From contig CANRKV010000008.1 of the NCBI GenBank assembly GCA_947631305.1, positions 1-20,914 on the forward strand: DNA of 20,914 bases, given 5' to 3'. A program made the position numbers and the translations under genes. The notes below the pieces were generated by a model that was given only the letters and a program-made list of their open reading frames with translations, ran no database searches and was not told the origin of the DNA. The stretch is from an uncultured Jeotgalicoccus sp. (GTDB lineage Bacteria; Bacillota; Bacilli; Staphylococcales; Salinicoccaceae). Shown here one piece after another: positions 1-7,005 of the stretch (within the stretch, counting starts at the first letter, position 1; the number at the start of each line of letters is the position of its first letter).

Positions 1-8
1 ATTAGGTG

Positions 9-14
9 TATAAT
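9..14 (+). promoter_or_regulatory. Candidate -10 box upstream of the yczE-like gene
   Basis: A perfect TATAAT lies 64 nt before the likely GTG start at 79. Its -35 element would fall before the window begins, so the promoter can only be half seen. A hexamer match alone in AT-rich DNA is weak evidence. Confidence 0.35.
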
Positions 15-78
15 ATACTTGTATTTGAGATTAAAACCAACTGGTAAAGCTTTATACATATTATATAGGAGTGATAGG

Positions 79-717
79 GTGCCTAGTAGCTTTGTTAAAC
101 GCTGCCTGTTTTACTTTGTAGGTTTAATCATATTATCAATCGGCGTTGCGATGCAGGTTAAGGGCTTTGTAATGGGGCTGTCGCCGTGGGATGTACTGCA
201 TTTCGGCCTGTGGCAGTCTGTCGGACTGACATTCGGGAGCTGGGCAGTCATTATCGGTATCGGTATTGTAATAGCAACTTCGCTCATCTTAAAAGCTCTG
301 CCGAAAGGCGGAGTGTACGTCAATTTATTAACCATCGGCGCGTTTATCGATTTCTTTGTCTGGATACTCCCGGATGTGGAAAGCTGGCCCGCACAGGCGG
401 TCTACTTTACAGCAGGTGTGTTTATTGCGGCATTCGGTTCTGCATTTTATATGACACCGAACCTCGGCGCCGGCCCGAGAGACTCTTTAATGATGGTACT
501 GGTTATGAAGTTCAATTTAAGAATGGCGAGAGCGCGATTTTTAATGGAACTGATAGTTACTGTGTTTGGAATCATACTCGGCGGACCGGTATTTATCGGT
601 ACAATATTAATTGTTCTGTTTTACGGCAAGATAATAGAAATGTTCTTCCCTTATACAAGAGAGCTGCTGATTCGCTTTATAGGCTACGATGATCCGAAGA
701 TCATACAATTTAAATAA
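79..717 (+). CDS. YczE/YyaS/YitT-family integral membrane protein
   Basis: A 212-residue polytopic membrane protein of unknown biochemical role, with about five hydrophobic segments. Two related motifs, SPWDVLHFGL near residue 35 and GAGPRDSL near residue 131, mark the YczE-type internal duplication. A longer reading frame opens at TTG 19. I chose GTG at 79 because AGGAG at 67-71 sits 7 nt before it, and the extra N-terminal residues look unlike the family. It ends 23 nt before the purine permease gene and may be co-transcribed with it. YczE-like proteins are predicted transporters or membrane proteins without an assigned substrate, so no function is claimed. Family assignment is fairly confident; the start is less so. 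Confidence 0.75.
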   Translation: MPSSFVKRCLFYFVGLIILSIGVAMQVKGFVMGLSPWDVLHFGLWQSVGLTFGSWAVIIGIGIVIATSLILKALPKGGVYVNLLTIGAFIDFFVWILPDVESWPAQAVYFTAGVFIAAFGSAFYMTPNLGAGPRDSLMMVLVMKFNLRMARARFLMELIVTVFGIILGGPVFIGTILIVLFYGKIIEMFFPYTRELLIRFIGYDDPKIIQFK

Positions 718-740
718 TCATATAATGATTGGAGTTTGCT

Positions 741-2072
741 ATGAAAAAGTTTTTTGGTTTCGAGGAACTTGATACTAATTTTAGAAAAGAAATAGTTGGC
801 GGTCTGACAACATTCCTGTCGATGGCTTATATTCTTGCAGTTAACCCTTCGATTTTATCACTGCAGGGAATAGAGGGTGTCCCCGATGAAATGAAGATGG
901 ATATTAATGCCGTTTTCGTTGCAACGTGTTTAGCGGCATTTGTCGGCTGTCTGTTTATGGGGATTATTGCGAAATACCCAATCGCACTCGCGCCCGGCAT
1001 GGGACTTAATGCGTTTTTCGCTTTTACAGTTGTACTGACAATGGGAATTCCCTGGCAGACTGCTTTAACAGGTGTACTGTTCTCCGGAATAATATTCGTT
1101 ATATTAACACTGACGGGACTTCGTGAATACATAATTAATTCCATACCGATGGAGATGAAAATGGCGGTCAGCGCCGGTATCGGATTCTTTATCACTTTCG
1201 TAGGACTTCAGTCTTCAGGTATTATCGCAGGAGACGACGCAACATTAATCAGTCTCGGCAACGTGCACAGCGGCGGAGTGCTGCTGACTTTTGCAGGACT
1301 TGTAATTACTGTTATATTAATGACGAAAAAAGTGCCGGCAGCAATATTTTTTGGAATGATTATTACCGCAATACTGGGTATAGTCACTGGAATCGTTCCG
1401 ATGCCGTCGGCAATAGTTGGTTCAGTGCCAAGCGTTGCACCGACATTCGGTGCAGCATTCGAAGGTCTGATGGATTTTGACACAATCTTTAACGTACAGT
1501 TCCTGATCGTTGTACTGACTTTCCTGTTCGTAGACTTTTTCGATACTGCAGGAACGCTCGTAGGCGTAGCGTCACAGGCCAATCTTATTAAGGACAATAA
1601 ACTCCCGCGTGCAAGTAAAGCACTCCTTGCAGATGCATTTGCGACGATTACAGGAGCAATCTTCGGGACGTCTACAACAACATCGTATGTAGAATCCACA
1701 GCCGGTGTTGCAGCCGGGGCACGGAGCGGATTTGCTTCGGTCGTTACAGGTGTGTTATTCTTAGCTGCGATATTCTTCTCGCCGCTGATTGTTACATTTA
1801 CATCGGAAGTGACGGCACCTGCACTTATTATAGTAGGAATTTTAATGGCATCGAATTTATCGAAGATAAGCTGGGGCAGATTTGAAGTTGCAGTGCCTGC
1901 ATTCTTAACAGTATTTATGATGCCGCTCACGTACAGTATCGCGACCGGTATTGCGATTGGATTTATCTTCTATCCGATTACAATGATTATGGCAGGCAAA
2001 AGAAAAGAAGTTAATCCAATCATGTATGGACTATTCATAGTGTTCATTTTATACTTCGTATTTATTAATTAA
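741..2072 (+). CDS. pbuG: NCS2-family (AzgA/PbuG-like) hypoxanthine/guanine permease
   Basis: A 443-residue permease with about 12-13 hydrophobic segments, expected to import purine bases by proton symport. Family features visible are the N-terminal KEIVGGLTTFLSMAYILAVNP, the GMGLNAFFAF motif about 90 residues in, and FVDFFDTAGTLVGVA near residue 260, which form the substrate and proton pathway in AzgA-like carriers. I chose ATG 741 because GGAG at 731-734 precedes it; an in-frame TTG at 729 has no good ribosome site. The 23-nt gap from the upstream gene leaves no room for a purine riboswitch, unlike B. subtilis pbuG. Staphylococci carry a homologue at this place upstream of rpsJ. Guanine/hypoxanthine preference is inferred; adenine is possible. 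Confidence 0.85.
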   Translation: MKKFFGFEELDTNFRKEIVGGLTTFLSMAYILAVNPSILSLQGIEGVPDEMKMDINAVFVATCLAAFVGCLFMGIIAKYPIALAPGMGLNAFFAFTVVLTMGIPWQTALTGVLFSGIIFVILTLTGLREYIINSIPMEMKMAVSAGIGFFITFVGLQSSGIIAGDDATLISLGNVHSGGVLLTFAGLVITVILMTKKVPAAIFFGMIITAILGIVTGIVPMPSAIVGSVPSVAPTFGAAFEGLMDFDTIFNVQFLIVVLTFLFVDFFDTAGTLVGVASQANLIKDNKLPRASKALLADAFATITGAIFGTSTTTSYVESTAGVAAGARSGFASVVTGVLFLAAIFFSPLIVTFTSEVTAPALIIVGILMASNLSKISWGRFEVAVPAFLTVFMMPLTYSIATGIAIGFIFYPITMIMAGKRKEVNPIMYGLFIVFILYFVFIN

Positions 2073-2114
2073 TATTCAAAGTAATGTATTTATAATAGAA
2101 AACGAAAGAAAGTT

Positions 2115-2164
2115 AAAAAAGAGTGAAGAAATCTCTAGATATCTATTGATTTCCTCACTCTTTT
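2115..2164 (+). terminator. Rho-independent terminator after the purine permease
   Basis: Arms 2121-2133 (GAGTGAAGAAATC) and 2148-2160 (GATTTCCTCACTC) form a 13-position stem with one A-C mismatch, followed by TTTT. Six A residues precede the 5' arm, so it could also work from the minus strand. The loop contains the palindrome TAGATATCTA (2136-2145). Confidence 0.85.
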
Positions 2165-2174
2165 ACTGTATCAT
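2146..2174 (+). promoter_or_regulatory. Candidate sigma-A promoter of the S10 operon
   Basis: TTGATT at 2146-2151 and TATCAT at 2169-2174 are separated by exactly 17 nt, matching 4/6 and 5/6 of the consensus. The -35 lies in the 3' half of the upstream terminator. Transcription would begin near 2181, giving a leader of about 185 nt before rpsJ. No better promoter was seen between 2175 and 2366. Confidence 0.5.
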
Positions 2175-2180
2175 ATCTAA

Positions 2181-2366
2181 CGTTGGACTTAAGCGGACAC
2201 AGTTGTGTCCTGTATACGTGAAGTGCTGTTCCTATGCACATCACACATCGATGAAGCGAGAGGTTACTGACACACCCGGCCGCATTGCCATGGCAGATGT
2301 GACAAGAAAATTTTCGCCGAGATAGTCTACCATTAATAGGATGACGACCATAAGGAGGTATAAATA
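2181..2366 (+). promoter_or_regulatory. Structured 5' leader of the S10 operon
   Basis: This gene-free stretch holds several self-complementary elements: GGACACAGTTGTGTCC at 2195-2210 (6-7 bp stem), GTGC/GCAC at 2223-2239, the palindrome TGCCATGGCA at 2286-2295, and GAAAATTTTC at 2306-2315. CACATC, present twice near 2238-2249, can pair with GATGTG at 2296-2301. The Shine-Dalgarno AAGGAGGT at 2352-2359 precedes the rpsJ ATG. From memory, the segment around ACTGACACACCCGGCCGC resembles rpsJ leaders of other Bacilli; this needs an alignment. No terminator-like U-run is present, so any control would be translational or by RNA stability. Confidence 0.5.
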
Positions 2367-2675
2367 ATGGCAAAGCAAAAAATTCGTATTCGTTTAAAAG
2401 CGTACGACCACAGAGTGCTGGATCAATCAGCAGAAAAAATCGTTGAGACGGCAAAACGTTCAGGTGCAGATGTATCAGGACCGATTCCGTTACCGACTGA
2501 GAAAACTATTTACACAGTTATTCGTGCGGTGCACAAATACAAAGATTCACGTGAACAGTTTGAACAGCGTACACACAAACGTCTTATCGACATTTTAAAC
2601 CCTACACCTAAAACAGTTGACGCTCTAATGGGCTTAAACTTACCATCAGGCGTAGACATCGAAATCAAGTTATAA
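2367..2675 (+). CDS. rpsJ: 30S ribosomal protein S10
   Basis: S10, 102 residues, the usual length, binds the 3' major domain of 16S rRNA in the 30S head and, as NusE, also joins transcription antitermination complexes. The family pattern is clear: MAKQKIRIRLKAYDHR at the start, GPIPLPT near residue 38, and HKYKDSREQFEQRTHKR at 56-72. The KYKDS loop is the extended element near the decoding site where tigecycline-resistance changes occur in other bacteria; here it has the ordinary sequence. AAGGAGGT at 2352-2359 fixes the ATG. It is the first gene of the S10 operon and lies 22 nt before rplC. Confidence 0.98.
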   Translation: MAKQKIRIRLKAYDHRVLDQSAEKIVETAKRSGADVSGPIPLPTEKTIYTVIRAVHKYKDSREQFEQRTHKRLIDILNPTPKTVDALMGLNLPSGVDIEIKL

Positions 2676-2697
2676 ATTATAGGAGGTGCGACTTTCG

Positions 2698-3360
2698 ATG
2701 ACCAAAGGAATCTTAGGTAGAAAAATTGGGATGACTCAAGTTTTCGGTGAAAACGGAGAATTAATCCCTGTAACAGTAGTTGAAGCTGCAGGAAACGTAG
2801 TAGTTCAAAAGAAAACTGACGAAACAGACGGATATAACGCGATTCAAATCGGATTTGATGACAAACGCGATTATAACGCAAAAGGCAGAAGTAACAAATA
2901 TGCCAACAAAGCAGAGGCAGGCCATGCTAAAGCATCTGGTACTGCTCCTAAGCGCTTCATACGCGAATTCAAGAACTTGAACGCAGAGGAATTTGACGTA
3001 GGTCAAGAAGTCCCTGTAGATACATTTGCTGCAGGTGATTTTGTAGACGTAACAGGAACTTCAAAAGGTAAAGGTTTCCAGGGTTCTATCAAGCGTCACA
3101 ATTTCAGCCGCGGACCAATGAGTCACGGTTCACGTTACCACAGAGGATCAGGTGCCATGGCTATGGCTGCCAGCCCGTCAAAAGTTTTCAAAGGTAAAAA
3201 ATTACCTGGACAAATGGGTGGTAAAACGATTACTATGCAAAACTTAGAAATCGTACGTGTAGATACAGAGAAAAATGTTGTTCTTATTAAAGGCAACGTA
3301 CCAGGACCTAGAAAAGGTTTTGTAAAAATTTCAACATCAATTAAAAAAGGTAACAAGTAA
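2698..3360 (+). CDS. rplC: 50S ribosomal protein L3
   Basis: L3, 220 residues, is an early-binding 23S rRNA protein whose long loop reaches the peptidyl transferase centre. The loop is visible at residues 138-176 (RGPMSHGSRYHRGS to PGQMGGK), including the conserved QMGG next to the linezolid/tiamulin-associated positions; nothing unusual is seen there. The start is ATG 2698, giving MTKGILGRKIGMTQ. A GTG in frame at 2686 lies inside the ribosome site AGGAGGT (2681-2687) and is rejected. It sits 22 nt after rpsJ and 21 nt before rplD in the same transcript. Confidence 0.98.
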   Translation: MTKGILGRKIGMTQVFGENGELIPVTVVEAAGNVVVQKKTDETDGYNAIQIGFDDKRDYNAKGRSNKYANKAEAGHAKASGTAPKRFIREFKNLNAEEFDVGQEVPVDTFAAGDFVDVTGTSKGKGFQGSIKRHNFSRGPMSHGSRYHRGSGAMAMAASPSKVFKGKKLPGQMGGKTITMQNLEIVRVDTEKNVVLIKGNVPGPRKGFVKISTSIKKGNK

Positions 3361-3381
3361 TAAGGAAGGGAGGATAAACAC

Positions 3382-4002
3382 ATGGCAATCGATGTTTTAT
3401 CAAAAGAAGGAACTAAAGTAAGTTCTATCGAACTAAACCAGGCTGTATTCGGAATCGAACCGAACCAGCACGTACTATTTGAAGCAGTTCATTTACAACG
3501 CGCATCTCTTAGACAAGGGACGCACGCAGTGAAAAACCGTTCAGCAGTACGCGGCGGCGGAAGAAAGCCGTTTAAACAAAAAGGAACAGGTAATGCACGT
3601 CAAGGTACAATCCGTGCACCGCAATTCCGTGGAGGCGGCGTCGTATTCGGACCGACTCAAAGATCATACAGCTACAGCATGCCGAAGAAAATGAGAAAAC
3701 TTGCACTTCGTTCAGCACTTTCAGCGAAAGTAAATGAAGAAGTATTACAAGTGATTGACCACCTTGAAATGGAAGCACCAAAAACTAAAGAGTTCTTAAC
3801 AGTACTTGAAAATCTTGGTGCAGCTAAGAAAGTACTTCTTGTACTTGAAAATAAAGACGAAGTTGTTGAAAAATCAGCACGTAACATCCCAGGTGTTACA
3901 GTGTTAACTCCAGCTGGTCTTAACGTACTAGATATCCTTTCTGCTAACCATGTGATCTTCACTGAGGGAGCAATCAAAATAGCAGAGGAGGTACTTGTAT
4001 AA
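3382..4002 (+). CDS. rplD: 50S ribosomal protein L4
   Basis: L4, 206 residues, binds domain I of 23S rRNA and lines the peptide exit tunnel. The basic tentacle is at about residues 55-90, with GGGRKPFKQKGTGNARQG carrying the KG region where macrolide-resistance mutations are known; it looks wild type. In gammaproteobacteria L4 represses its own operon through the S10 leader; I see no evidence of that specific structure here. A strong site (GGAAGGGAGGA, from 3363) precedes the ATG. Its stop codon shares one base with the rplW start (TAATG), so the two are translationally coupled. Confidence 0.98.
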   Translation: MAIDVLSKEGTKVSSIELNQAVFGIEPNQHVLFEAVHLQRASLRQGTHAVKNRSAVRGGGRKPFKQKGTGNARQGTIRAPQFRGGGVVFGPTQRSYSYSMPKKMRKLALRSALSAKVNEEVLQVIDHLEMEAPKTKEFLTVLENLGAAKKVLLVLENKDEVVEKSARNIPGVTVLTPAGLNVLDILSANHVIFTEGAIKIAEEVLV

Positions 4003-4274
4003 TGGATGCACGCGACATTATCAAGCGCCCAGTAGTTACTGAGCGTTCTGCTGACTTAATGTCAGAAGACAAATACACATTTGATGTAGATGTAAGAGCG
4101 AACAAAACACAAGTCAAACACGCAGTTGAAGAAATCTTCGACGTTAAAGTTGAAAAAGTAAACATTATGAATGTTAAGCCTAAGAAAAAACGCATGGGTC
4201 GTTACGAAGGCTATACAAACAGAAGAAGAAAAGCGATTGTAAAACTTAAAGAAGGTTCAATCGAAATCTTCTAA
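4002..4274 (+). CDS. rplW: 50S ribosomal protein L23
   Basis: L23, 90 residues, sits at the tunnel exit on the 50S subunit and is the docking point for trigger factor and the signal recognition particle. MDARDIIKRPVVTERS and the internal YTFDVDVRANKTQVKHAVEE are typical, as is KPKKKRMGR in the extended loop. The ATG overlaps the last base of rplD, and its ribosome site (AGAGGAGGT, 3983-3991) lies inside the rplD coding end, so expression depends on rplD translation. The 35-nt gap to rplB is ordinary. Confidence 0.97.
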   Translation: MDARDIIKRPVVTERSADLMSEDKYTFDVDVRANKTQVKHAVEEIFDVKVEKVNIMNVKPKKKRMGRYEGYTNRRRKAIVKLKEGSIEIF

Positions 4275-4309
4275 TTATATAAAGATACCAATAAGGAGGT
4301 ATAACGAGG

Positions 4310-5140
4310 ATGGCAATTAAGAAATATAAGCCTACCACGAATGGTCGCCGTAATATGACTGGTTCGGATTTTGCTGAAATCACTTCAACAACTCCGGAAC
4401 GTTCATTACTAGCGCCGCTGCCGAAAAAAGCGGGACGTAACAACCAGGGTAAAATCACTGTACGTCACCAAGCAGGTGGACATAAACGTCAATATAGACT
4501 TATTGACTTCAAACGTAATAAAGATGGAATTCCTGCAACAGTTAAAACTATTGAATACGATCCAAACCGTTCAGCTAACATCGCGTTAGTATCATATGCA
4601 GATGGTGAGAAGAAATATATCTTAGCACCTAAAGGCATGACAGTTGGAACAGTAATCATGAGTGGACCTGAAGCAGATATCAAACCAGGTAACGCATTAG
4701 CATTAGCAGATATCCCGGTTGGTACTACAATCCACAACATCGAATTAAAACCAGGTGCCGGCGGACAGATGTCACGTTCAGCAGGTACAAGCGCACAGCT
4801 GTTAGGTAAAGAAGGTAAATACGCACTGGTAAGATTAGCTTCCGGTGAAGTACGTATGGTACTTCTTACATGTAGAGCGACAATCGGACAAGTTGGTAAC
4901 GAACAGCACGAACTTATCAACATTGGTAAAGCCGGACGTTCTAGATGGAAAGGTAAACGCCCTACAGTACGTGGTTCAGTAATGAACCCTAACGACCACC
5001 CACACGGTGGTGGTGAAGGTAAAGCTCCTATCGGACGTCCATCACCAGTTTCACCTTGGGGTAAACCAACTCTTGGTAAGAAAACTCGTAGAGGTAAAAA
5101 CCGTTCAACTAAGTTCATAGTAAGAGGACGTAAGAAATAA
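4310..5140 (+). CDS. rplB: 50S ribosomal protein L2
   Basis: L2, 276 residues, bridges the subunits and is needed for peptidyl transferase centre assembly. The family layout is intact: the OB-fold/SH3 core (about residues 40-200), VRHQAGGHKR at 51-60, and the C-terminal extension with HPHGGGEGKAPIGRP from residue 230. H230 corresponds to the functionally important His229 of Escherichia coli. AAGGAGGT at 4293-4300 directs the ATG at 4310. After the gene comes an unusually strong hairpin in the 54-nt spacer before rpsS, the longest gap within the S10 block. Confidence 0.98.
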   Translation: MAIKKYKPTTNGRRNMTGSDFAEITSTTPERSLLAPLPKKAGRNNQGKITVRHQAGGHKRQYRLIDFKRNKDGIPATVKTIEYDPNRSANIALVSYADGEKKYILAPKGMTVGTVIMSGPEADIKPGNALALADIPVGTTIHNIELKPGAGGQMSRSAGTSAQLLGKEGKYALVRLASGEVRMVLLTCRATIGQVGNEQHELINIGKAGRSRWKGKRPTVRGSVMNPNDHPHGGGEGKAPIGRPSPVSPWGKPTLGKKTRRGKNRSTKFIVRGRKK

Positions 5141-5149
5141 GTAATGTGA

Positions 5150-5172
5150 GTGTGCGGATAAAATCCGCACGC
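5150..5172 (+). other. Strong hairpin between rplB and rpsS
   Basis: GTGCGGAT (5152-5159) and ATCCGCAC (5163-5170) pair perfectly around an AAA loop; a T-G and a G-C pair extend the stem to 10 bp. No U-run follows, so it is not an intrinsic terminator. The rpsS ribosome site AAGGAGG (5181-5187) begins 8 nt after it. Confidence 0.75.
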
Positions 5173-5194
5173 ATTATTGGAAGGAGGCGCCTAC

Positions 5195-5470
5195 ATGGCA
5201 CGCAGTCTTAAAAAAGGACCTTTCGTCGACGATCACCTCATGAAAAAAGTAGAGGCTCAGAACGAAGGTAGTAAAAAAAGTGTAATTAAAACATGGTCAC
5301 GCCGTTCAACGGTTTTCCCGAATTTCATCGGACATACAATCGCTGTATACGACGGACGTAAACATGTACCTGTGTACATCACAGAAGATATGGTTGGACA
5401 CAAACTAGGTGAATTTGCACCTACAAGAACTTTCAAAGGTCACGGAAACGATCAGAAAACAAAAAGATAA
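5195..5470 (+). CDS. rpsS: 30S ribosomal protein S19
   Basis: S19, 91 residues, binds 16S rRNA in the 30S head together with S13 and contacts the A-site region. MARSLKKGPFVDDHLMKKVE, TWSRRSTVFPNFIGHTIAVY and the C-terminal GEFAPTRTFKGHG are diagnostic. The ATG at 5195 is preceded by AAGGAGG (5181-5187). A reading frame extending to ATG 5177 exists but would translate through the ribosome site, so the short form is chosen. A stable hairpin lies just upstream. The gap to rplV is 35 nt. Confidence 0.97.
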   Translation: MARSLKKGPFVDDHLMKKVEAQNEGSKKSVIKTWSRRSTVFPNFIGHTIAVYDGRKHVPVYITEDMVGHKLGEFAPTRTFKGHGNDQKTKR

Positions 5471-5505
5471 ATAACTAACCATATGCGATAAAGGAGGAAA
5501 AACTC

Positions 5506-5889
5506 ATGCAATCGAAAGCTATTGCTAAAACTGTGAGAATCGCTCCGCGTAAAGTACGCCTTATTCTTGACCTTGTGAGAGGTAAAGAAGTTGGAGAAGC
5601 GATATCAATTCTAAAACTTACAAACAAGAGATCTTCACCAGTAGTGGAGAAACTAGTTAAATCTGCAGTTGCTAACGCAGAACACAACTACGATATGGAT
5701 ATCGACAACCTGTATATTTCTGAAATATTTGCAGATGAAGGTCCTACGATGAAAAGATTCCGTCCACGTGCTCAAGGCCGTGCTACGAAAATCAACAAAC
5801 GTACTAGCCATATCACAGTAGTTGTTAAAGAGTACGCAAACGAAGCAGAAGTTGAAACTGAAGAAAATAAAGAGACAGAAAACGCTTAA
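5506..5889 (+). CDS. rplV: 50S ribosomal protein L22
   Basis: L22, 127 residues, contacts all 23S rRNA domains and lines the exit tunnel. The start MQSKAIAKTVRIAPRKVRLI and the beta-hairpin loop at about residues 79-101 (GPTMKRFRPRAQGRA) are typical; this loop is where macrolide-resistance insertions arise elsewhere and is normal here. The protein runs past the usual end of about 110-117 residues. The last 17 residues, after VVVKEY, hold seven glutamates and no arginine, an acidic tail that is odd on a basic rRNA-binding protein. AAAGGAGG precedes the ATG. rpsC follows after 21 nt. Confidence 0.97.
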   Translation: MQSKAIAKTVRIAPRKVRLILDLVRGKEVGEAISILKLTNKRSSPVVEKLVKSAVANAEHNYDMDIDNLYISEIFADEGPTMKRFRPRAQGRATKINKRTSHITVVVKEYANEAEVETEENKETENA

Positions 5890-5910
5890 TTATATAAGGA
5901 GGGAATTAAC

Positions 5911-6552
5911 TTGGGCCAAAAGATAAATCCAATTGGGTTTCGTGTAGGTGTCATTCGTGACTGGGAAGCAAAATGGTATGCAGACAAAAACTTTGCAAGC
6001 CTGTTACACGAAGACTTAAAAGTTCGTAAATATATCGAGACTAATCTTAAAGATGCATCAATTTCCAAAGTGGAAATCGAACGTGCAGCAAACCGAGTGA
6101 ATATTGCTTTGCACACAGGTAAACCAGGTATGGTAATCGGTAAAGGCGGTAGTGAAATTAACAAACTGCGTACTGCACTGACTAACTTAACTGGCAAGAA
6201 GGTTCATATCAACGTTATTGAAATTAAGAAAGTAGATATGGATGCTAAACTTGTAGCAGAAAATATTGCGCGTCAATTAGAAAACCGTGTATCTTTCCGT
6301 AGAGCACAAAAACAAGCGCTTCAAAGAGCTATTAAATCAGGCGCTAAAGGTATTAAAACACAAGTTTCAGGACGTTTAGGCGGCGCCGACATCGCTCGTG
6401 CTGAAGGTTACAGTGAAGGAACAGTTCCACTTCATACACTTCGTGCAGACATCGATTATGCTCATGAAGAAGCAGACACAACTTACGGTAAGTTAGGTGT
6501 CAAGGTATGGATCTACCGTGGAGAAGTTCTTCCTACAAAGAATAATAAATAA
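5911..6552 (+). CDS. rpsC: 30S ribosomal protein S3
   Basis: S3, 213 residues, is at the mRNA entry channel of the 30S subunit and contributes to mRNA helicase activity with S4 and S5. The N-terminal KH domain shows KPGMVIGKGGSEI (GKGG at 77-80), and the C-terminal domain shows RLGGADIARAE and YGKLGVKVWIYRGEVLP. Translation starts at TTG 5911, giving the conserved MGQKINPIGFRVG; AAGGAGGG ends 7 nt before it and no ATG or GTG fits. A TTG start on such a highly expressed gene is notable. rplP follows after 18 nt. Confidence 0.97.
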   Translation: MGQKINPIGFRVGVIRDWEAKWYADKNFASLLHEDLKVRKYIETNLKDASISKVEIERAANRVNIALHTGKPGMVIGKGGSEINKLRTALTNLTGKKVHINVIEIKKVDMDAKLVAENIARQLENRVSFRRAQKQALQRAIKSGAKGIKTQVSGRLGGADIARAEGYSEGTVPLHTLRADIDYAHEEADTTYGKLGVKVWIYRGEVLPTKNNK

Positions 6553-6570
6553 GTAAGGAGGAAATTTGGA

Positions 6571-7005
6571 ATGTTATTACCAAAAAGAGTAAAATACCGT
6601 CGTCAGCACCGTCCGAATACAAAAGGACGTTCTAAAGGCGGAAATCAAGTAAGCTTTGGTGAATACGGGCTACAAGCTATGACAACATCTTGGATTACTG
6701 CAAGACAAATCGAAGCAGCACGTATTGCAATGACACGTTACATGAAACGTGGCGGTAAAGTATGGATCAACATCTTCCCGCACACGCCATATACAAAGAA
6801 ACCATTAGAAGTACGTATGGGTTCTGGTAAAGGTGCAATTGAAGGTTGGATTGCAGTAGTTAAACCAGGCCGCGTTATGTTTGAAGTTGCGGGTGTAGAA
6901 GAGGAAGTAGCTAAAGAAGCACTTCGTCTTGCAAGTCATAAACTTCCATTAAAAACGAAAATAGTAAAACGTGAAGAATTAGGTGGTGATACGAATGAAA
7001 GCTAA
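6571..7005 (+). CDS. rplP: 50S ribosomal protein L16
   Basis: L16, 144 residues, late-assembling protein near the A-site tRNA elbow in the central protuberance region. MLLPKRVKYRRQHR, TKGRSKGGNQVSFGEYGLQA and the RMGSGKGAIEGWIAVVKPGR segment are all standard. A good ribosome site (AAGGAGG, from 6555) precedes the ATG. The last 11 bases overlap the start of rpmC in another frame, so rpmC is likely translated by coupling. Nothing unusual is seen at the avilamycin/evernimicin-associated positions, though I cannot align exactly. Confidence 0.97.
   Translation: MLLPKRVKYRRQHRPNTKGRSKGGNQVSFGEYGLQAMTTSWITARQIEAARIAMTRYMKRGGKVWINIFPHTPYTKKPLEVRMGSGKGAIEGWIAVVKPGRVMFEVAGVEEEVAKEALRLASHKLPLKTKIVKREELGGDTNES

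Noticed and set aside
186..692. 168-codon + strand frame overlapping the yczE-like gene
   Set aside because: It is arginine- and cysteine-rich in the manner of an out-of-frame reading, while the other frame gives a coherent membrane protein with family motifs.
721..726. TATAAT between the yczE-like gene and the permease
   Set aside because: The hexamer 17 nt upstream (AGATCA) does not resemble a -35 element, and the box is only 15 nt before the permease start.
1208..1930. Long open frame on the minus strand (240 codons) opposite the purine permease
   Set aside because: It is antisense to a clear family member, low in complexity (rich in I, T, A, V and P), and has no ribosome site or recognised domain; it mirrors the permease codon bias.
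2183..2218. TTGGAC with TATACG as an alternative S10 promoter
   Set aside because: The spacing is 24 nt, far from 17, so it is unlikely to work as a sigma-A promoter.
2234..2254. Six-codon frame (MHITHR) in the S10 leader
   Set aside because: No ribosome site and too short to distinguish from chance.
4489..5118. Long open frame on the minus strand (209 codons) opposite rplB
   Set aside because: Antisense shadow of the strongly codon-biased L2 gene with no homology that I recognise.
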